Source of the DNA: Candidatus Defluviibacterium haderslevense
GTDB taxonomy: Bacteria; Bacteroidota; Bacteroidia; Chitinophagales; Saprospiraceae
Assembly: GCA_016712225.1 (NCBI GenBank)
Contig: JADJRL010000003.1
Location: 455,001 to 519,000, forward strand
Direction: 5' to 3'
DNA: 64,000 nt
The notes below the pieces were generated by a model. That model had not been told where the DNA came from and did not search any database. It was given only the letters and a program-made list of their open reading frames with translations. Both the position numbers and the translations under genes were made by a program. This document shows, in pieces, positions 26,951-35,858 of this stretch; positions within the stretch are counted from its first letter, which is position 1; every line of letters starts with the position of its first letter.

Positions 26951-28504
26951 ATGATGAAATACATACTTTCCCTTTCCTTGATCATAATGGCAACTGGGCT
27001 TACTCATGCTCAATCATTTAATGAAAACATTGCTCCCATTATTTACAAGCATTGTGGTGGTTGCCACAGACCTGGAGAGATTGGTCCCTTTACTTTAACC
27101 AACTATCAGGAAGTGAGTAATTGGGGTGGAACCATAAAGTATGTGACGGAATCAAGATATATGCCACCATGGAAACCTGATCCATCCTATCGCAATTTTC
27201 AACACGAGAACGTCCTAACCAATGATGAAATAGTACAAATAGGTAAATGGGTGGACAACGGAATGCCAGAAGGAGATCCATCTAAATTTTATCCTTTTCC
27301 AAATTACCCTTCAGGATCCCAAATTGGTACTCCTGATCTGGTCGTTTCCTTTGCAAAAAAATACATCCATAAAGGAAATGGAAAAGATGAATATCGCTAC
27401 TTCGTATTACCAACCAATCTTACAGAAGACAAGGATCTTATTGCACTCGAAATGCGACCAGGAAATACCAAGACCGTACACCACACCTTATTTTGGGCTG
27501 ATCCTACTGGAGCTGCCCGTGCTGAAGATGCTAAATCTCCTGAATATGGTTATACAGGTGGCGGGTCAAGTGCTCTTTCTGGTGAACAACTTCCAGGCTA
27601 TGTTCCAGGACAGAAACCCAACCAATTCACTGCGGGAATGGCTCAAAAAGTCCCCAAAGGATCTGATCTTGTGCTCCAAATGCATTATGCTCCAACGAGT
27701 GTCGATGAAGCAGACAGCTCTGTCGTCAATTTATTTTTTGCAAAAAAGCCAGCTACACGTTATGTTTATAATAAAATATTATTGCCTACGGATTTGGTGA
27801 ATGGTCCTTTCATCATTCCTGCCAATCAGGTTAAAGAATTTCATGCAGTATATAAAATTCCACTTCAAGTGAGTCTTACAGGCATCTGGCCCCACTGTCA
27901 CATGTTAGGACAAAAATGGGAAGCCTACGCAAAACTTCCTGATGGCACTAAAATCCCTTTGGTAAAAATTAATGACTGGGATTTCAACTGGCAAGGGGGA
28001 TATTATTTTAACAAACTCATTGTACTTCCAGTCAATACTGAAATTCATGCGTTTTGCACTTATGATAATACAGTCAATAATCCAGTGAACCCCAACAATC
28101 CTCCAAAACCCATCACTTGGGGTGAAGGTACTTCTGATGAAATGTTTTATTTACCGATTTCATTTGTGATAGCGCTACCAGGAGATGAGAATGTGCTCTT
28201 AGGTTCTTCAGATCCTAAAGCAGACAACATAGTATACGAAGATGCAAGCATTTATCCTATAGTTCCCAATCCAGTTAAGGATGAAATTAAAGTAGGATTT
28301 GTATTGAGTCATGATGCCGTGATCAACATGTCCATATTTGATGAACGCGGTAATAAAATTCAGGATCTCATTCAATCCTCATCTTACCCTCAAGGCCAAC
28401 ATGTTATTAAACATAAAATTTCGGATATTCCGAATGGGGTTTATATCGTAAGATTAGCAACAAATAATAAATTCGTCTCACAACGATTTGTGGTGGCAAA
28501 ATAA
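26951..28504 (+). CDS. c-type cytochrome / copper type II monooxygenase-like protein with T9SS tail
   Basis: 517 residues. Signal peptide (about 1-20), then a single haem-binding CGGCH (residues 35-39) in a planctomycete-type cytochrome c segment with RYMPPWKPDP as distal region. Next comes a peptidylglycine-hydroxylase-like (PHM) double jelly roll with copper-site histidines in TVHHTLFWADP, VLQMHYAP and WPHCHMLGQKW. The end, PNPVKDEIKV...GVYIVRLA...RFVVAK, is a type A T9SS sorting domain, so this redox enzyme is exported beyond the outer membrane. The monooxygenase substrate is unknown. It lies downstream of a redoxin-like gene and probably forms a functional pair with it. Confidence 0.85.
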   Translation: MMKYILSLSLIIMATGLTHAQSFNENIAPIIYKHCGGCHRPGEIGPFTLTNYQEVSNWGGTIKYVTESRYMPPWKPDPSYRNFQHENVLTNDEIVQIGKWVDNGMPEGDPSKFYPFPNYPSGSQIGTPDLVVSFAKKYIHKGNGKDEYRYFVLPTNLTEDKDLIALEMRPGNTKTVHHTLFWADPTGAARAEDAKSPEYGYTGGGSSALSGEQLPGYVPGQKPNQFTAGMAQKVPKGSDLVLQMHYAPTSVDEADSSVVNLFFAKKPATRYVYNKILLPTDLVNGPFIIPANQVKEFHAVYKIPLQVSLTGIWPHCHMLGQKWEAYAKLPDGTKIPLVKINDWDFNWQGGYYFNKLIVLPVNTEIHAFCTYDNTVNNPVNPNNPPKPITWGEGTSDEMFYLPISFVIALPGDENVLLGSSDPKADNIVYEDASIYPIVPNPVKDEIKVGFVLSHDAVINMSIFDERGNKIQDLIQSSSYPQGQHVIKHKISDIPNGVYIVRLATNNKFVSQRFVVAK

Positions 28505-28649
28505 ATGTTTTGATATTGTTGAGGTCATAGCCCTTTAGGGATGATCAATATTATTACGACGGATAACATGCATCGTAAAAAATCGACTTAGAGATTTGAA
28601 TATTTTAATTGATTATAATTGGCTATTATTTGATCTCATATTTGATTTT
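28505..28649. other. Intergenic, contains a CCCTTTAGGG palindrome
   Basis: Noncoding. A short palindrome CCCTTTAGGG lies near 28530-28540, in a context (TCATAGCCCTTTAGGGATGA) like degenerate intergenic elements of Bacteroidota. There is no second copy in this window. Confidence 0.3.
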
Positions 28650-28750
28650 GGGCGTGCCCCTTCGGGTCGGGCTATCCGCTACAATTCATCATTAGATTTT
28701 GTCTCAATAAATAAATGCGATTGATGAATTTTCGCTACTATCCCTCACGC
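28650..28750. repeat. Palindromic intergenic element (GGGCGTGCCCC ... CCCTCACGC type)
   Basis: About 100 bases, more GC-rich at its ends than its surroundings. Outer pairing is GCGTG (28652-28656) with CACGC (28746-28750); inner pairing is AATTCATCA (28683-28691) with TGATGAATT (28722-28730). The end phrases CGGGCTATCCGCTACAA and TTCGCTACTATCCCTCACGC are, from memory, common intergenic repeat ends in Bacteroidota genomes. It is noncoding and sits between two divergently unrelated exported-protein genes. Confidence 0.6.
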
Positions 28751-28790
28751 AAAACCACAACAATTATAATAACCATATATTCAAAAAAAT

Positions 28791-29771
28791 ATGAATCAAA
28801 GTATTTCTAGAATTATTGCAAAGAATAAATATTTTCCTTATTTAAAATCATTTATATTCAGCATTAACATATTAATCATCCTATTTTCAAATATTCATTG
28901 TTGCCATAAAACCACAGGATTACAAAAACAAAAATCAAGCTCCTTAATTTCTGTTCAACAAGATTCATTAGATCTTATAACAAACATTAACAATCTAGAT
29001 ACCGCCAAACTTCCTAGATATACCATTCGTGTGAACATACATTATATCCATTCTGCGAATGGTGGATTTCATAATGGACCTCCTTCCGATGATCATGTCA
29101 CCAATGGCAATATATGGGCTCAGCGATTGATTAATCATATCAATTCCATACTCCGAGATTTACAATACAGCGCTACCAGCAAAGCACAATTTCTAGGCGA
29201 CAGTCGTATGCGCGTAGAACTATATTCAGATCCAACAGAAACATCAGATTCCACACATGGCGTATGGTATTGGAAATCAAAAGACCAATGCAAATATCTT
29301 TATGGGGATAGTGTATTACATATTTTTATAGTTGATTATGACCAGAATAAAGATTGCAACTTAAAAGGATATGCGTGTGGTCTTGATTTTTGTAATGAAC
29401 TGGTCTTACAAGATGCTTACGATAATGCGTTAAATCAATGTATATTCGGATGGTGGTCTTTTGCAAGTTTATTTTGTCATGAGATGGGACATATTATGGG
29501 CTTGTGTCATTCTTTTTATTGTGACAACGAATGTAAAGATGTAGATCTTGACATAGCTCGTGAATGCAACAAGAATCCTTGCTATTCAGATTGTGGCGGA
29601 CCCAATAGTGGGTTTTGTAATAATTGGCCATCTGGCAGTAATAATATGATGGGCTATAACGCCAATCAAAATGCACTCAGCCCTTGCCAATGGAAAAAAC
29701 TATTTACCAATTTAGTTTTTACCAAAGCGAAATATGTGGTTCGTCATGATGTCAAAGAAATACTACGATAA
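28791..29771 (+). CDS. Exported metzincin-type zinc metalloprotease
   Basis: 326 residues. A hydrophobic stretch (about 21-34) ending SNIHCC may be a signal or lipoprotein peptide. The zinc motif HEMGHIMGLCH (residues 230-240) is a full HExxHxxGxxH with three His ligands and catalytic Glu231. A Met-turn follows in NNMMGYN (Met286/287), so it is a metzincin, nearest in style to small pappalysin or matrixin-like bacterial enzymes. About a dozen cysteines cluster around the active site (CDNECKD, CNKNPCYSDCGG), suggesting disulfides and an extracytoplasmic site. No T9SS tail is seen. Exact family not assigned. Confidence 0.8.
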   Translation: MNQSISRIIAKNKYFPYLKSFIFSINILIILFSNIHCCHKTTGLQKQKSSSLISVQQDSLDLITNINNLDTAKLPRYTIRVNIHYIHSANGGFHNGPPSDDHVTNGNIWAQRLINHINSILRDLQYSATSKAQFLGDSRMRVELYSDPTETSDSTHGVWYWKSKDQCKYLYGDSVLHIFIVDYDQNKDCNLKGYACGLDFCNELVLQDAYDNALNQCIFGWWSFASLFCHEMGHIMGLCHSFYCDNECKDVDLDIARECNKNPCYSDCGGPNSGFCNNWPSGSNNMMGYNANQNALSPCQWKKLFTNLVFTKAKYVVRHDVKEILR

Positions 29772-29830
29772 AATAAATTTCTTCTTCTAAAAATTTGTGA
29801 TTTTGATATAATGGTAAGTAATTAATATTT

Positions 29831-31003
29831 TCAAAATCTTTCAATAACCCCCGCTATTCCTTGACCTCCCCCTACACAAGCAGTCACTATCCCATACTGT
29901 TGTTTACGTCTATTCAATTCATTCATAAGGCTCATACTCAGTCTCGCTCCACTACAACCTAATGGATGTCCTAAGGCAATAGCTCCGCCATTTACATTCA
30001 CGATGTCAGGATTCAATCCTGCCTGACGAATAACGGCTAATGATTGCGCTGCAAAGGCTTCGTTCAATTCGATAAGTGAAATATCATCAAGTTTCAATTG
30101 GGCTTGTCTTAAAGCTAATGGAATTGCTTCACATGGACCTATTCCCATATATAAGGGCTCCACACCTGCTACTGAACATGATACCAATCGTCCGATAGGT
30201 GTAACCCCCAATGATCTAACAAGTCGTTCGCTCATCACTAGAAAAAACGCTGCTCCATCACTAGTCTGAGATGAATTCCCTGCAGTAACAGAACCACCTA
30301 ATGCGAATACAGGCTTGAGCGTAGACAATCCTTCTAAAGTGGTATCCCTCCGAATACCATCATCCGCTTTTACGGTATATTTTTTCTCGATTCTCTTATT
30401 TTGTTCCACCAAAACTTCAGTGACATCTATAGCTTGAATTTCTGTGTCAGAATAACCTAACTCTTGAGCTTTGTTTGCAAGTGTATGCGAGCGAAATGAA
30501 AACGCATCCTGATCTTCTCTCGAAATGTTATATTTCTTTGCAACCGCCTCTGCTGTTAAACCCATTCCTATAATATAATCCGGATGCTGATCTGCAACAT
30601 TGTAATTCAATGCTAACTTATAACCCTCCATCGGTATTTGGCTCATACTTTCGATTCCTCCGGCAATAAAACATTCTCCCATGCCAGCGCGTATCTTTGC
30701 AGTTGCAATTGCTATTGTCTCCAATCCTGAAGCACAATATCTATTCACGGTCATACCAGGAGTAGAAATACCTACAGCCCTCAATGCAATTTGACGTCCT
30801 ATCTGCAAGCCCTGCTCTCCCTCTGGATTTGCACATCCTACTATGATATCATCTATTAATGACCCACTAACTTCCGGTACTTTAGCTAGCAATCCTTGGA
30901 TAATCATTACTGCCAGATCATCGGATCTCATGAATCGGAATCCACCTTTTTTCGCCTTGGTAACCGCACTGCGATTGTAAGCAACTAAATAAGCATCTTG
31001 CAT
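29831..31003 (-). CDS. Acetyl-CoA C-acyltransferase (thiolase)
   Basis: 390 residues, normal for thiolases. Catalytic residues are visible: Cys90 in NRYCASGLE (acyl-enzyme), His346 in AIALGHPLGCSGAR and Cys376 in VTACVGGGQG. NEAFAAQ (about 314-320) is also conserved. The enzyme either cleaves 3-ketoacyl-CoA in fatty acid oxidation (FadA-like) or condenses acetyl-CoA; the GIESMSQIP region looks more like the degradative FadA/FadI type. No beta-oxidation partner genes are adjacent. Cytoplasmic, a single gene on the minus strand. Confidence 0.92.
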   Translation of the reverse strand: MQDAYLVAYNRSAVTKAKKGGFRFMRSDDLAVMIIQGLLAKVPEVSGSLIDDIIVGCANPEGEQGLQIGRQIALRAVGISTPGMTVNRYCASGLETIAIATAKIRAGMGECFIAGGIESMSQIPMEGYKLALNYNVADQHPDYIIGMGLTAEAVAKKYNISREDQDAFSFRSHTLANKAQELGYSDTEIQAIDVTEVLVEQNKRIEKKYTVKADDGIRRDTTLEGLSTLKPVFALGGSVTAGNSSQTSDGAAFFLVMSERLVRSLGVTPIGRLVSCSVAGVEPLYMGIGPCEAIPLALRQAQLKLDDISLIELNEAFAAQSLAVIRQAGLNPDIVNVNGGAIALGHPLGCSGARLSMSLMNELNRRKQQYGIVTACVGGGQGIAGVIERF

Positions 31004-31205
31004 AGATAGAAATTTGATTAGGTAAAAGTAGGTATAATTTAGGTATAAATAAAGGTTCGCTTAATACTATATACTAATACAAAATCACGATTATTGTTTA
31101 GCTTTTTAATTCATCAAAGTCCAACTTTAATAAAGTGTATTTTTAATTGACGTTTATTAATTTTCAATTAATAGAATTTCTTAGAAGAAATAAAAATCGT
31201 TTATC

Positions 31206-32402
31206 TTATTTCCCTTTTACAAATGGCGCACTCAACTTTGTCCATAATTCTGAAGGCCATCTCTTGTTCATGCATGGCCGCTCAATCAGAATATAAAATA
31301 TTGTAGAAAGAATAAGTATACTCACACTAAGTATAATCGATATCAAGACATAATCCATAATGTAATAAGAACTAAATGGATGTTTGATTAAATAAAAACC
31401 TATGCCATTGATAATTTCATTGTGAAACAAATAAATGGAATAGCACATCCCACCAATGCTCGTCACGATAGCATTCGAATAAAACCGAACAGGTCCCGCA
31501 CGAAATAATACATTGTAAAAGAAAATAAAAAGAAACATTAATTGCACTGTGCTCAATCCCATTTTAAGTATACCTACTTTGGATTCAATATAGGTGATAT
31601 CGGTCAATATGATCATGACAAAACTGATGAATCCAACCATGAATGAACCAGATAATTGTATCCATTGTTCTAAAATTTTGATTCGCTCCTTGGAAATATA
31701 GTAATCAGCTAACAAAATACCCAGCAGAAAAAAATGAAAATATTCATACAGTGAATAAAAATCTGGCTTCAATATTTTGGAGCAGTTGGAAATAAATAAG
31801 GTTAGGAAAATGAGATTGATTCTTCTATCATTAATCTTTTTAAAGTATACATAAAACAACAAAGGTGCAAGTATATAAAACTGAACTTCGATTTCTAAAC
31901 TCCAGGTAACCGTACTAACTAATGGAAGAATACTTCTGTCATAGATCAGGGTGTGTGCATAAAATAATGAAGATAAAAAACTTGGTGCGAGATCATCATA
32001 GGATTTAGTTTGAATAACAAAAACATAAACCCAAAATATAATGATTAAACTGATAATGTATGGAGGTTCAAGACGCGTTAAACGTCTCACAAAATAGCTT
32101 CGAATTGAAATTTTTGACCCTTGATTGAGATAATATTCTGTAAATGGTAATGCTAAAATAAAACCGCTAATCACAAAAAATAATTCAACGCCAAAATACC
32201 CTCTTAGACATAATGCATGCCACCAGGAATACACTGTTTTAGCATCAAGATAAGTATGATTGAGTTCTCGAAAAATAAAACCATCCAGATGGTAAATGAT
32301 GACCATGGCAATAGCCAAAAATCTCAAGCCATCAACAACAGAGATGTACTTTCCGGAACTGGTAATTCGTCTTAGGAAACTTAACTCCATTAGCTGCATC
32401 AT
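31206..32402 (-). CDS. Acyltransferase family 3 (OafA/YrhL type) membrane protein
   Basis: 398 residues, about ten membrane segments. The start has the family pattern YISVVDGLRFLAIAMVIIYH (catalytic His in the IYH motif), then YFGVELFFVISGFILALPF and YFVRRLTRLEPPY, all signatures of acyltransferase 3, which moves O-acetyl or similar groups onto extracytoplasmic glycans. TVTWSLEIEVQFYILAPL near residue 165 matches the second conserved block. The substrate glycan is unknown. Neighbouring galE and other envelope genes are consistent with a surface polysaccharide but are not close. Confidence 0.88.
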   Translation of the reverse strand: MMQLMELSFLRRITSSGKYISVVDGLRFLAIAMVIIYHLDGFIFRELNHTYLDAKTVYSWWHALCLRGYFGVELFFVISGFILALPFTEYYLNQGSKISIRSYFVRRLTRLEPPYIISLIIIFWVYVFVIQTKSYDDLAPSFLSSLFYAHTLIYDRSILPLVSTVTWSLEIEVQFYILAPLLFYVYFKKINDRRINLIFLTLFISNCSKILKPDFYSLYEYFHFFLLGILLADYYISKERIKILEQWIQLSGSFMVGFISFVMIILTDITYIESKVGILKMGLSTVQLMFLFIFFYNVLFRAGPVRFYSNAIVTSIGGMCYSIYLFHNEIINGIGFYLIKHPFSSYYIMDYVLISIILSVSILILSTIFYILIERPCMNKRWPSELWTKLSAPFVKGK

Positions 32403-32450
32403 TTTTAAGCGGACAAAAATAATGCGCCTACTCTTATTATGTAGATTTAA

Positions 32451-32966
32451 TTATTTCGGAGTCATCAATTTCTTTAAAATCAAAGGGGTTATATCTTCTG
32501 ATTCTGGATAAAAAATAAGCCCGGCAGAACTATCAAAAATAAATTGATATCCAGCTTCTTTCCCGATTGCTTTTATAGCCTCATCGATACGATTTAATAG
32601 CGGAGCCAATAACTCCTGACGCCTTTTATTGAGCGATTCCTGAGCGCTTTGTTGGTATTTTCCAATGGCATTCTGTTCCACTTCAAGACTACTTTCCATA
32701 TCTTTCTGTTGGAGTGGCGTCAAATTTCCTGTTTTAACGTCTTGTTGATATTTACGGGCATTTTCCTGAAATGTCTTGATCATTTGTTCTCCAGTGGCAG
32801 TCAGCGATTGCTCATATTTTGCAAGCTGTTCAGCTAATTGTTTAGTTTCAGAAAGGGTATCTAAAAACTTTTGAGAATTAACATGACCGATCTTTTGGGT
32901 TTGGGCAAATGATAAATTCGAACAACTAAATATCCATATAAGGATTGCAAGATACCTCACATTCAA
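32451..32966 (-). CDS. OmpH/Skp family periplasmic chaperone-like protein
   Basis: 171 residues with a signal peptide (about 1-21, ending SFAQ) and the OmpH/Skp pattern: KIGHVNSQKFLDTL, a long charged coiled coil (about 40-120), and a C-terminal AIKAIGKEAGYQFIFDSS that packs into the trimer body. Skp holds unfolded outer-membrane proteins in the periplasm. Bacteroidota usually carry several paralogues. It begins 24 bases after the tatA stop on the same strand and is probably co-transcribed. Confidence 0.88.
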   Translation of the reverse strand: MNVRYLAILIWIFSCSNLSFAQTQKIGHVNSQKFLDTLSETKQLAEQLAKYEQSLTATGEQMIKTFQENARKYQQDVKTGNLTPLQQKDMESSLEVEQNAIGKYQQSAQESLNKRRQELLAPLLNRIDEAIKAIGKEAGYQFIFDSSAGLIFYPESEDITPLILKKLMTPK

Positions 32967-32990
32967 TGATTTAAAAATGATAAAAAAGTA

Positions 32991-33207
32991 TTATTTGTTT
33001 TCTGGAAGTTCTTTGCGTTCAGCTTCACGCATTCCTTCCCTGATTTCGTTGTTAATTGAATTTTTTGCATTGTTGAACTCTCTGATACCAGAACCCAGTC
33101 CACGCATTAATTCCGGAATTTTCTTACCTCCAAATAACAGAAGTACGACAAAAACCACGGCAACCATTTCCCAGCCACCAATATTTCCTAAAAAAAAGTA
33201 ATTTCAT
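32991..33207 (-). pseudogene. tatA: Twin-arginine translocase TatA/E, apparent +1 frameshift in a homopolymer
   Basis: The frame ending at 32991 reads GNIGGWEMVAVVFVVLLLFG then GKKIPELMRGLGSGIREFN...NK, a clear TatA: one membrane helix, the FGxKKIPE hinge and an amphipathic helix. TatA forms the pore that moves folded proteins across the inner membrane. The natural ATG (33207) reads MKLLFF in another frame. If the run of eight T (plus-strand A at 33190-33197) had seven, the protein would read MKLLFLGNIGGWEM without a break. As given, the only in-frame ATG is at 33167 (58 residues, missing the N-terminal cap). Sequencing error, slippage or true mutation are all possible. A TATCTTTG element lies upstream. 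Confidence 0.8.
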
Positions 33208-33227
33208 GATTTTTTATATTTAATGTT

Positions 33228-33235
33228 CAAAGATA
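33228..33235 (-). promoter_or_regulatory. Possible -7 element for tatA-ompH
   Basis: TATCTTTG on the minus strand fits TAnnTTTG exactly and lies immediately after the stop codon of the upstream oxygenase gene, about 20 bases before the tatA ATG. No TTTG box was found at the right spacing. Confidence 0.35.
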
Positions 33236-34186
33236 CTATTTTTTTAAACCAATTTCCATAAGACGTTCACTCAAATATTCCCCAGCAGTAATAGGTTCAT
33301 ACTGTTTAGGATGATCCTTGGTAATGCAATGTTCCAAACAAGACAAATCCATAGTACTTCTTGGATGTAAAAAGAAAGGTATAGACAATCTCGGCACGTG
33401 CCAGGATTCCTTAGGAGGATTCACAACTCTGTGGGTTGTAGATTTTAAAACATTATTGGTCAGACGTTGAAGCATATCTCCAACATTTACAACTATTTCA
33501 TCTTCTGCAGTGACTACATCCAGCCATTGATTATCTTTGGTTAATACTTGTAACCCCCCGGCAGAAGCCCCCACTAACAAAGTAATGAGATTAATATCTT
33601 CATGCTGCTCTGATCTAATGGCAGAATCCGGTTCTTGAATTATAGGTGGATAATGTATGGCCCTTAAAATGGAGTTCCCGTGATGTATTTTAGCTTCAAA
33701 ATAATCAACATCAAGTCCTAAATCCAATGCAATCGCTTGCAATAAATAAGCTCCAGATCGTTCAAAGGATCGATACAACTGATTTCCAATTTTTGTGAAT
33801 TCCGGACAATCCTGTGTCATCACATTATCAGGATATTCAGACTTAATTGGATCTGAATCATCTACCTCTTGGCCTATTTGGTAGAATTCTTTAAGATCAG
33901 CTACTCTGGATTGTTTAGCATGCTCTTTTCCAAATGAAGTATATCCCCTTTGCCCGGCTAAACCCGGGACTTCGTATTTGCGTTTTTCCTCTACAGGTAA
34001 TGAAAAAAATTGTTTGGCCTGAGCATAAAACGCTTTAACCATATCCCTGGGTATTCCATGATTGACGATTCCCACAAATCCAATGTGCCTGAAGGCATGC
34101 CCTAATTCCTTTACAAACTGGTTTCGCAAGCTTTGATCTCCATGAATAAAATCGCCTAAATCTAAAAATGGTATTGCCCTATTCAT
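33236..34186 (-). CDS. 2-oxoglutarate/Fe(II)-dependent dioxygenase (isopenicillin N synthase-like)
   Basis: 316 residues. The N-terminal DIOX_N block (AIPFLDLGDF, FVGIVNHGIP) precedes a double-stranded beta-helix with the iron triad His195-x-Asp197 (SEQHEDINLITLL) and His252 (STTHRVVNP). RLSIPFF follows, where Arg266 and Ser268 bind the 2OG carboxylate. This is the IPNS-like family common in plants and many bacteria; substrates vary widely and cannot be read here. All cofactor residues are intact. Cytoplasmic. It lies just upstream of tatA on the same strand. Confidence 0.9.
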   Translation of the reverse strand: MNRAIPFLDLGDFIHGDQSLRNQFVKELGHAFRHIGFVGIVNHGIPRDMVKAFYAQAKQFFSLPVEEKRKYEVPGLAGQRGYTSFGKEHAKQSRVADLKEFYQIGQEVDDSDPIKSEYPDNVMTQDCPEFTKIGNQLYRSFERSGAYLLQAIALDLGLDVDYFEAKIHHGNSILRAIHYPPIIQEPDSAIRSEQHEDINLITLLVGASAGGLQVLTKDNQWLDVVTAEDEIVVNVGDMLQRLTNNVLKSTTHRVVNPPKESWHVPRLSIPFFLHPRSTMDLSCLEHCITKDHPKQYEPITAGEYLSERLMEIGLKK

Positions 34187-34415
34187 TGTTAGTTCATTTT
34201 GTTTTTGATAACTACAAAAACCTTACCCTATTTTACATTAACTTAAAAAATCTATGGAATGTTTATCAATATCCTATCAACAATCCTAATTAACTCAATA
34301 TTAAGAGACCGAAGACCGTATTTGACTTCCCTATTGTGAATTCGTTTAATTGTTTAATTTTATGACTGGTATCCATCTAAAATTCAATATTTAGATACTT
34401 TAATATTTCAAGCCT

Positions 34416-35858
34416 ATGTTAACAATACAAAATTTTATTGACGGTTCATTTACTAACCCAGTTGGAAATCAATGGTTAGATCTTGTCAATCCAGCTACCA
34501 ATGAGGTGTTCGGCAATATTCCTGCCAGTCAGGAAGATGATGTATTTCTTGCAGTAGAAGCAGCTACAAAATCCCAACTTGCATGGCAAAATTGCTCCTC
34601 CAATGACCGTTTTTTGATATTAAATCGAATAGCAGATGGCATTGAAGAACACTTAGAAGAATTAGCACTTGCAGAAACTAGTGATACCGGAAAACCTCTT
34701 CAGGCTTCCAGAACCATTGATATCCCAAGAGCCGCTGCCAATTTTCGTTTTTTTGCTACCGCAGCGATGCATTTTGCTTCAGAATCTCATGGCGCCCCCG
34801 ACTCCATAAATTATACCTTGAGACAACCCATTGGTATTGTAGGTTGCATTTCTCCTTGGAACCTACCCCTATATCTGTTTACCTGGAAAATCGCACCTGC
34901 CCTTGCTACTGGAAATTGTGTTATTGCAAAACCTTCAGAGATGAGTCCTACGACAGCCTATTTACTTGGTAAAATTGTTAAAGAAGCAGGATTACCCGAT
35001 GGCGTTCTCAATATACTTCATGGTTTGGGTCCTCAAGTTGGTATGGCCATGGTCGCTCACCCCAAAATAAAAGCCATATCCTTTACGGGCGGAACCAAAA
35101 CAGGGCAGACCATAAGCTCAGTTGCTGCACCAATGTTTAAGAAATTGAGTCTCGAACTTGGTGGGAAAAATCCATGTATCGTTTTTAACGATTGTGATTA
35201 TGACAAAACCCTTTCCGAAGTGAGCAGATTAGCGTTCTCCAATCAAGGCCAAATTTGCCTTTGTGGTTCTAGAATACTGATCCATAAAGATATTTACGAA
35301 AAATTCAAAACCGATCTGATTCAAAAAGTTGCCTCAATTCGAATTGGCGATCCCCTGGATTCAAAAACTCAAATGGGATCTTTAATTTCAGCCCAACATC
35401 TTGATAAGGTCACAAACTACATCCATCTAGCACAATCAGAAGGTGGAACACTTCTCTTTGGTGGAAATACAATTCATCCTGAAGGCAGGTGTCAGAATGG
35501 TGCATTTCTGGAACCAACCGTATTTGAACATTTAGGCCCAAATTGCAGAACCAATCAAGAAGAAATTTTTGGGCCGGTAATTACCTTACAATCATTCAGT
35601 GATGAAACAGAAGTCCTAGAACTAGCAAACGCAAGTGAATATGGTCTAGCTGCAAGCATTTGGACCAGAGATTTAAATCGGGCTCATAGACTATCCCAAA
35701 ATCTTCAATCAGGCATCGTTTGGGTCAATTGCTGGTTATTAAGAGATTTGAGAACACCATTTGGCGGGGTTAAAAACAGTGGAGTGGGTCGAGAAGGTGG
35801 TTGGGAAGCCATGCGATTTTTTACGGAAGCAAAGAATGTCTGTATTAAATTCAATTAA
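34416..35858 (+). CDS. NAD-dependent aldehyde dehydrogenase, aminomuconate/hydroxymuconate-semialdehyde type
   Basis: 480 residues, a standard ALDH length. Catalytic Cys281 lies in NQGQICLCGSRI and general-base Glu247 in SLELGGKNP; the NAD-binding FTGGTKTG and ISPWNLPLY segments are also present. The sequence around the active site (NQGQICLCGSRI) and the C-terminal PFGGVKNSGVGREGG recall 2-aminomuconate or 2-hydroxymuconate 6-semialdehyde dehydrogenases, as used in tryptophan (kynurenine) or catechol meta-cleavage degradation. No other gene of those pathways is in the window, so the substrate is tentative. Confidence 0.9.
   Translation: MLTIQNFIDGSFTNPVGNQWLDLVNPATNEVFGNIPASQEDDVFLAVEAATKSQLAWQNCSSNDRFLILNRIADGIEEHLEELALAETSDTGKPLQASRTIDIPRAAANFRFFATAAMHFASESHGAPDSINYTLRQPIGIVGCISPWNLPLYLFTWKIAPALATGNCVIAKPSEMSPTTAYLLGKIVKEAGLPDGVLNILHGLGPQVGMAMVAHPKIKAISFTGGTKTGQTISSVAAPMFKKLSLELGGKNPCIVFNDCDYDKTLSEVSRLAFSNQGQICLCGSRILIHKDIYEKFKTDLIQKVASIRIGDPLDSKTQMGSLISAQHLDKVTNYIHLAQSEGGTLLFGGNTIHPEGRCQNGAFLEPTVFEHLGPNCRTNQEEIFGPVITLQSFSDETEVLELANASEYGLAASIWTRDLNRAHRLSQNLQSGIVWVNCWLLRDLRTPFGGVKNSGVGREGGWEAMRFFTEAKNVCIKFN

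Noticed and set aside
27324..27800. Overlapping 158-codon plus-strand ORF within the cytochrome/monooxygenase gene
   Set aside because: Different frame of a gene with clear haem and copper motifs; its translation shows no domain or signal.
32977..33201. Plus-strand 74-codon ORF
   Set aside because: It lies antisense to tatA, whose minus-strand reading has clear family motifs.
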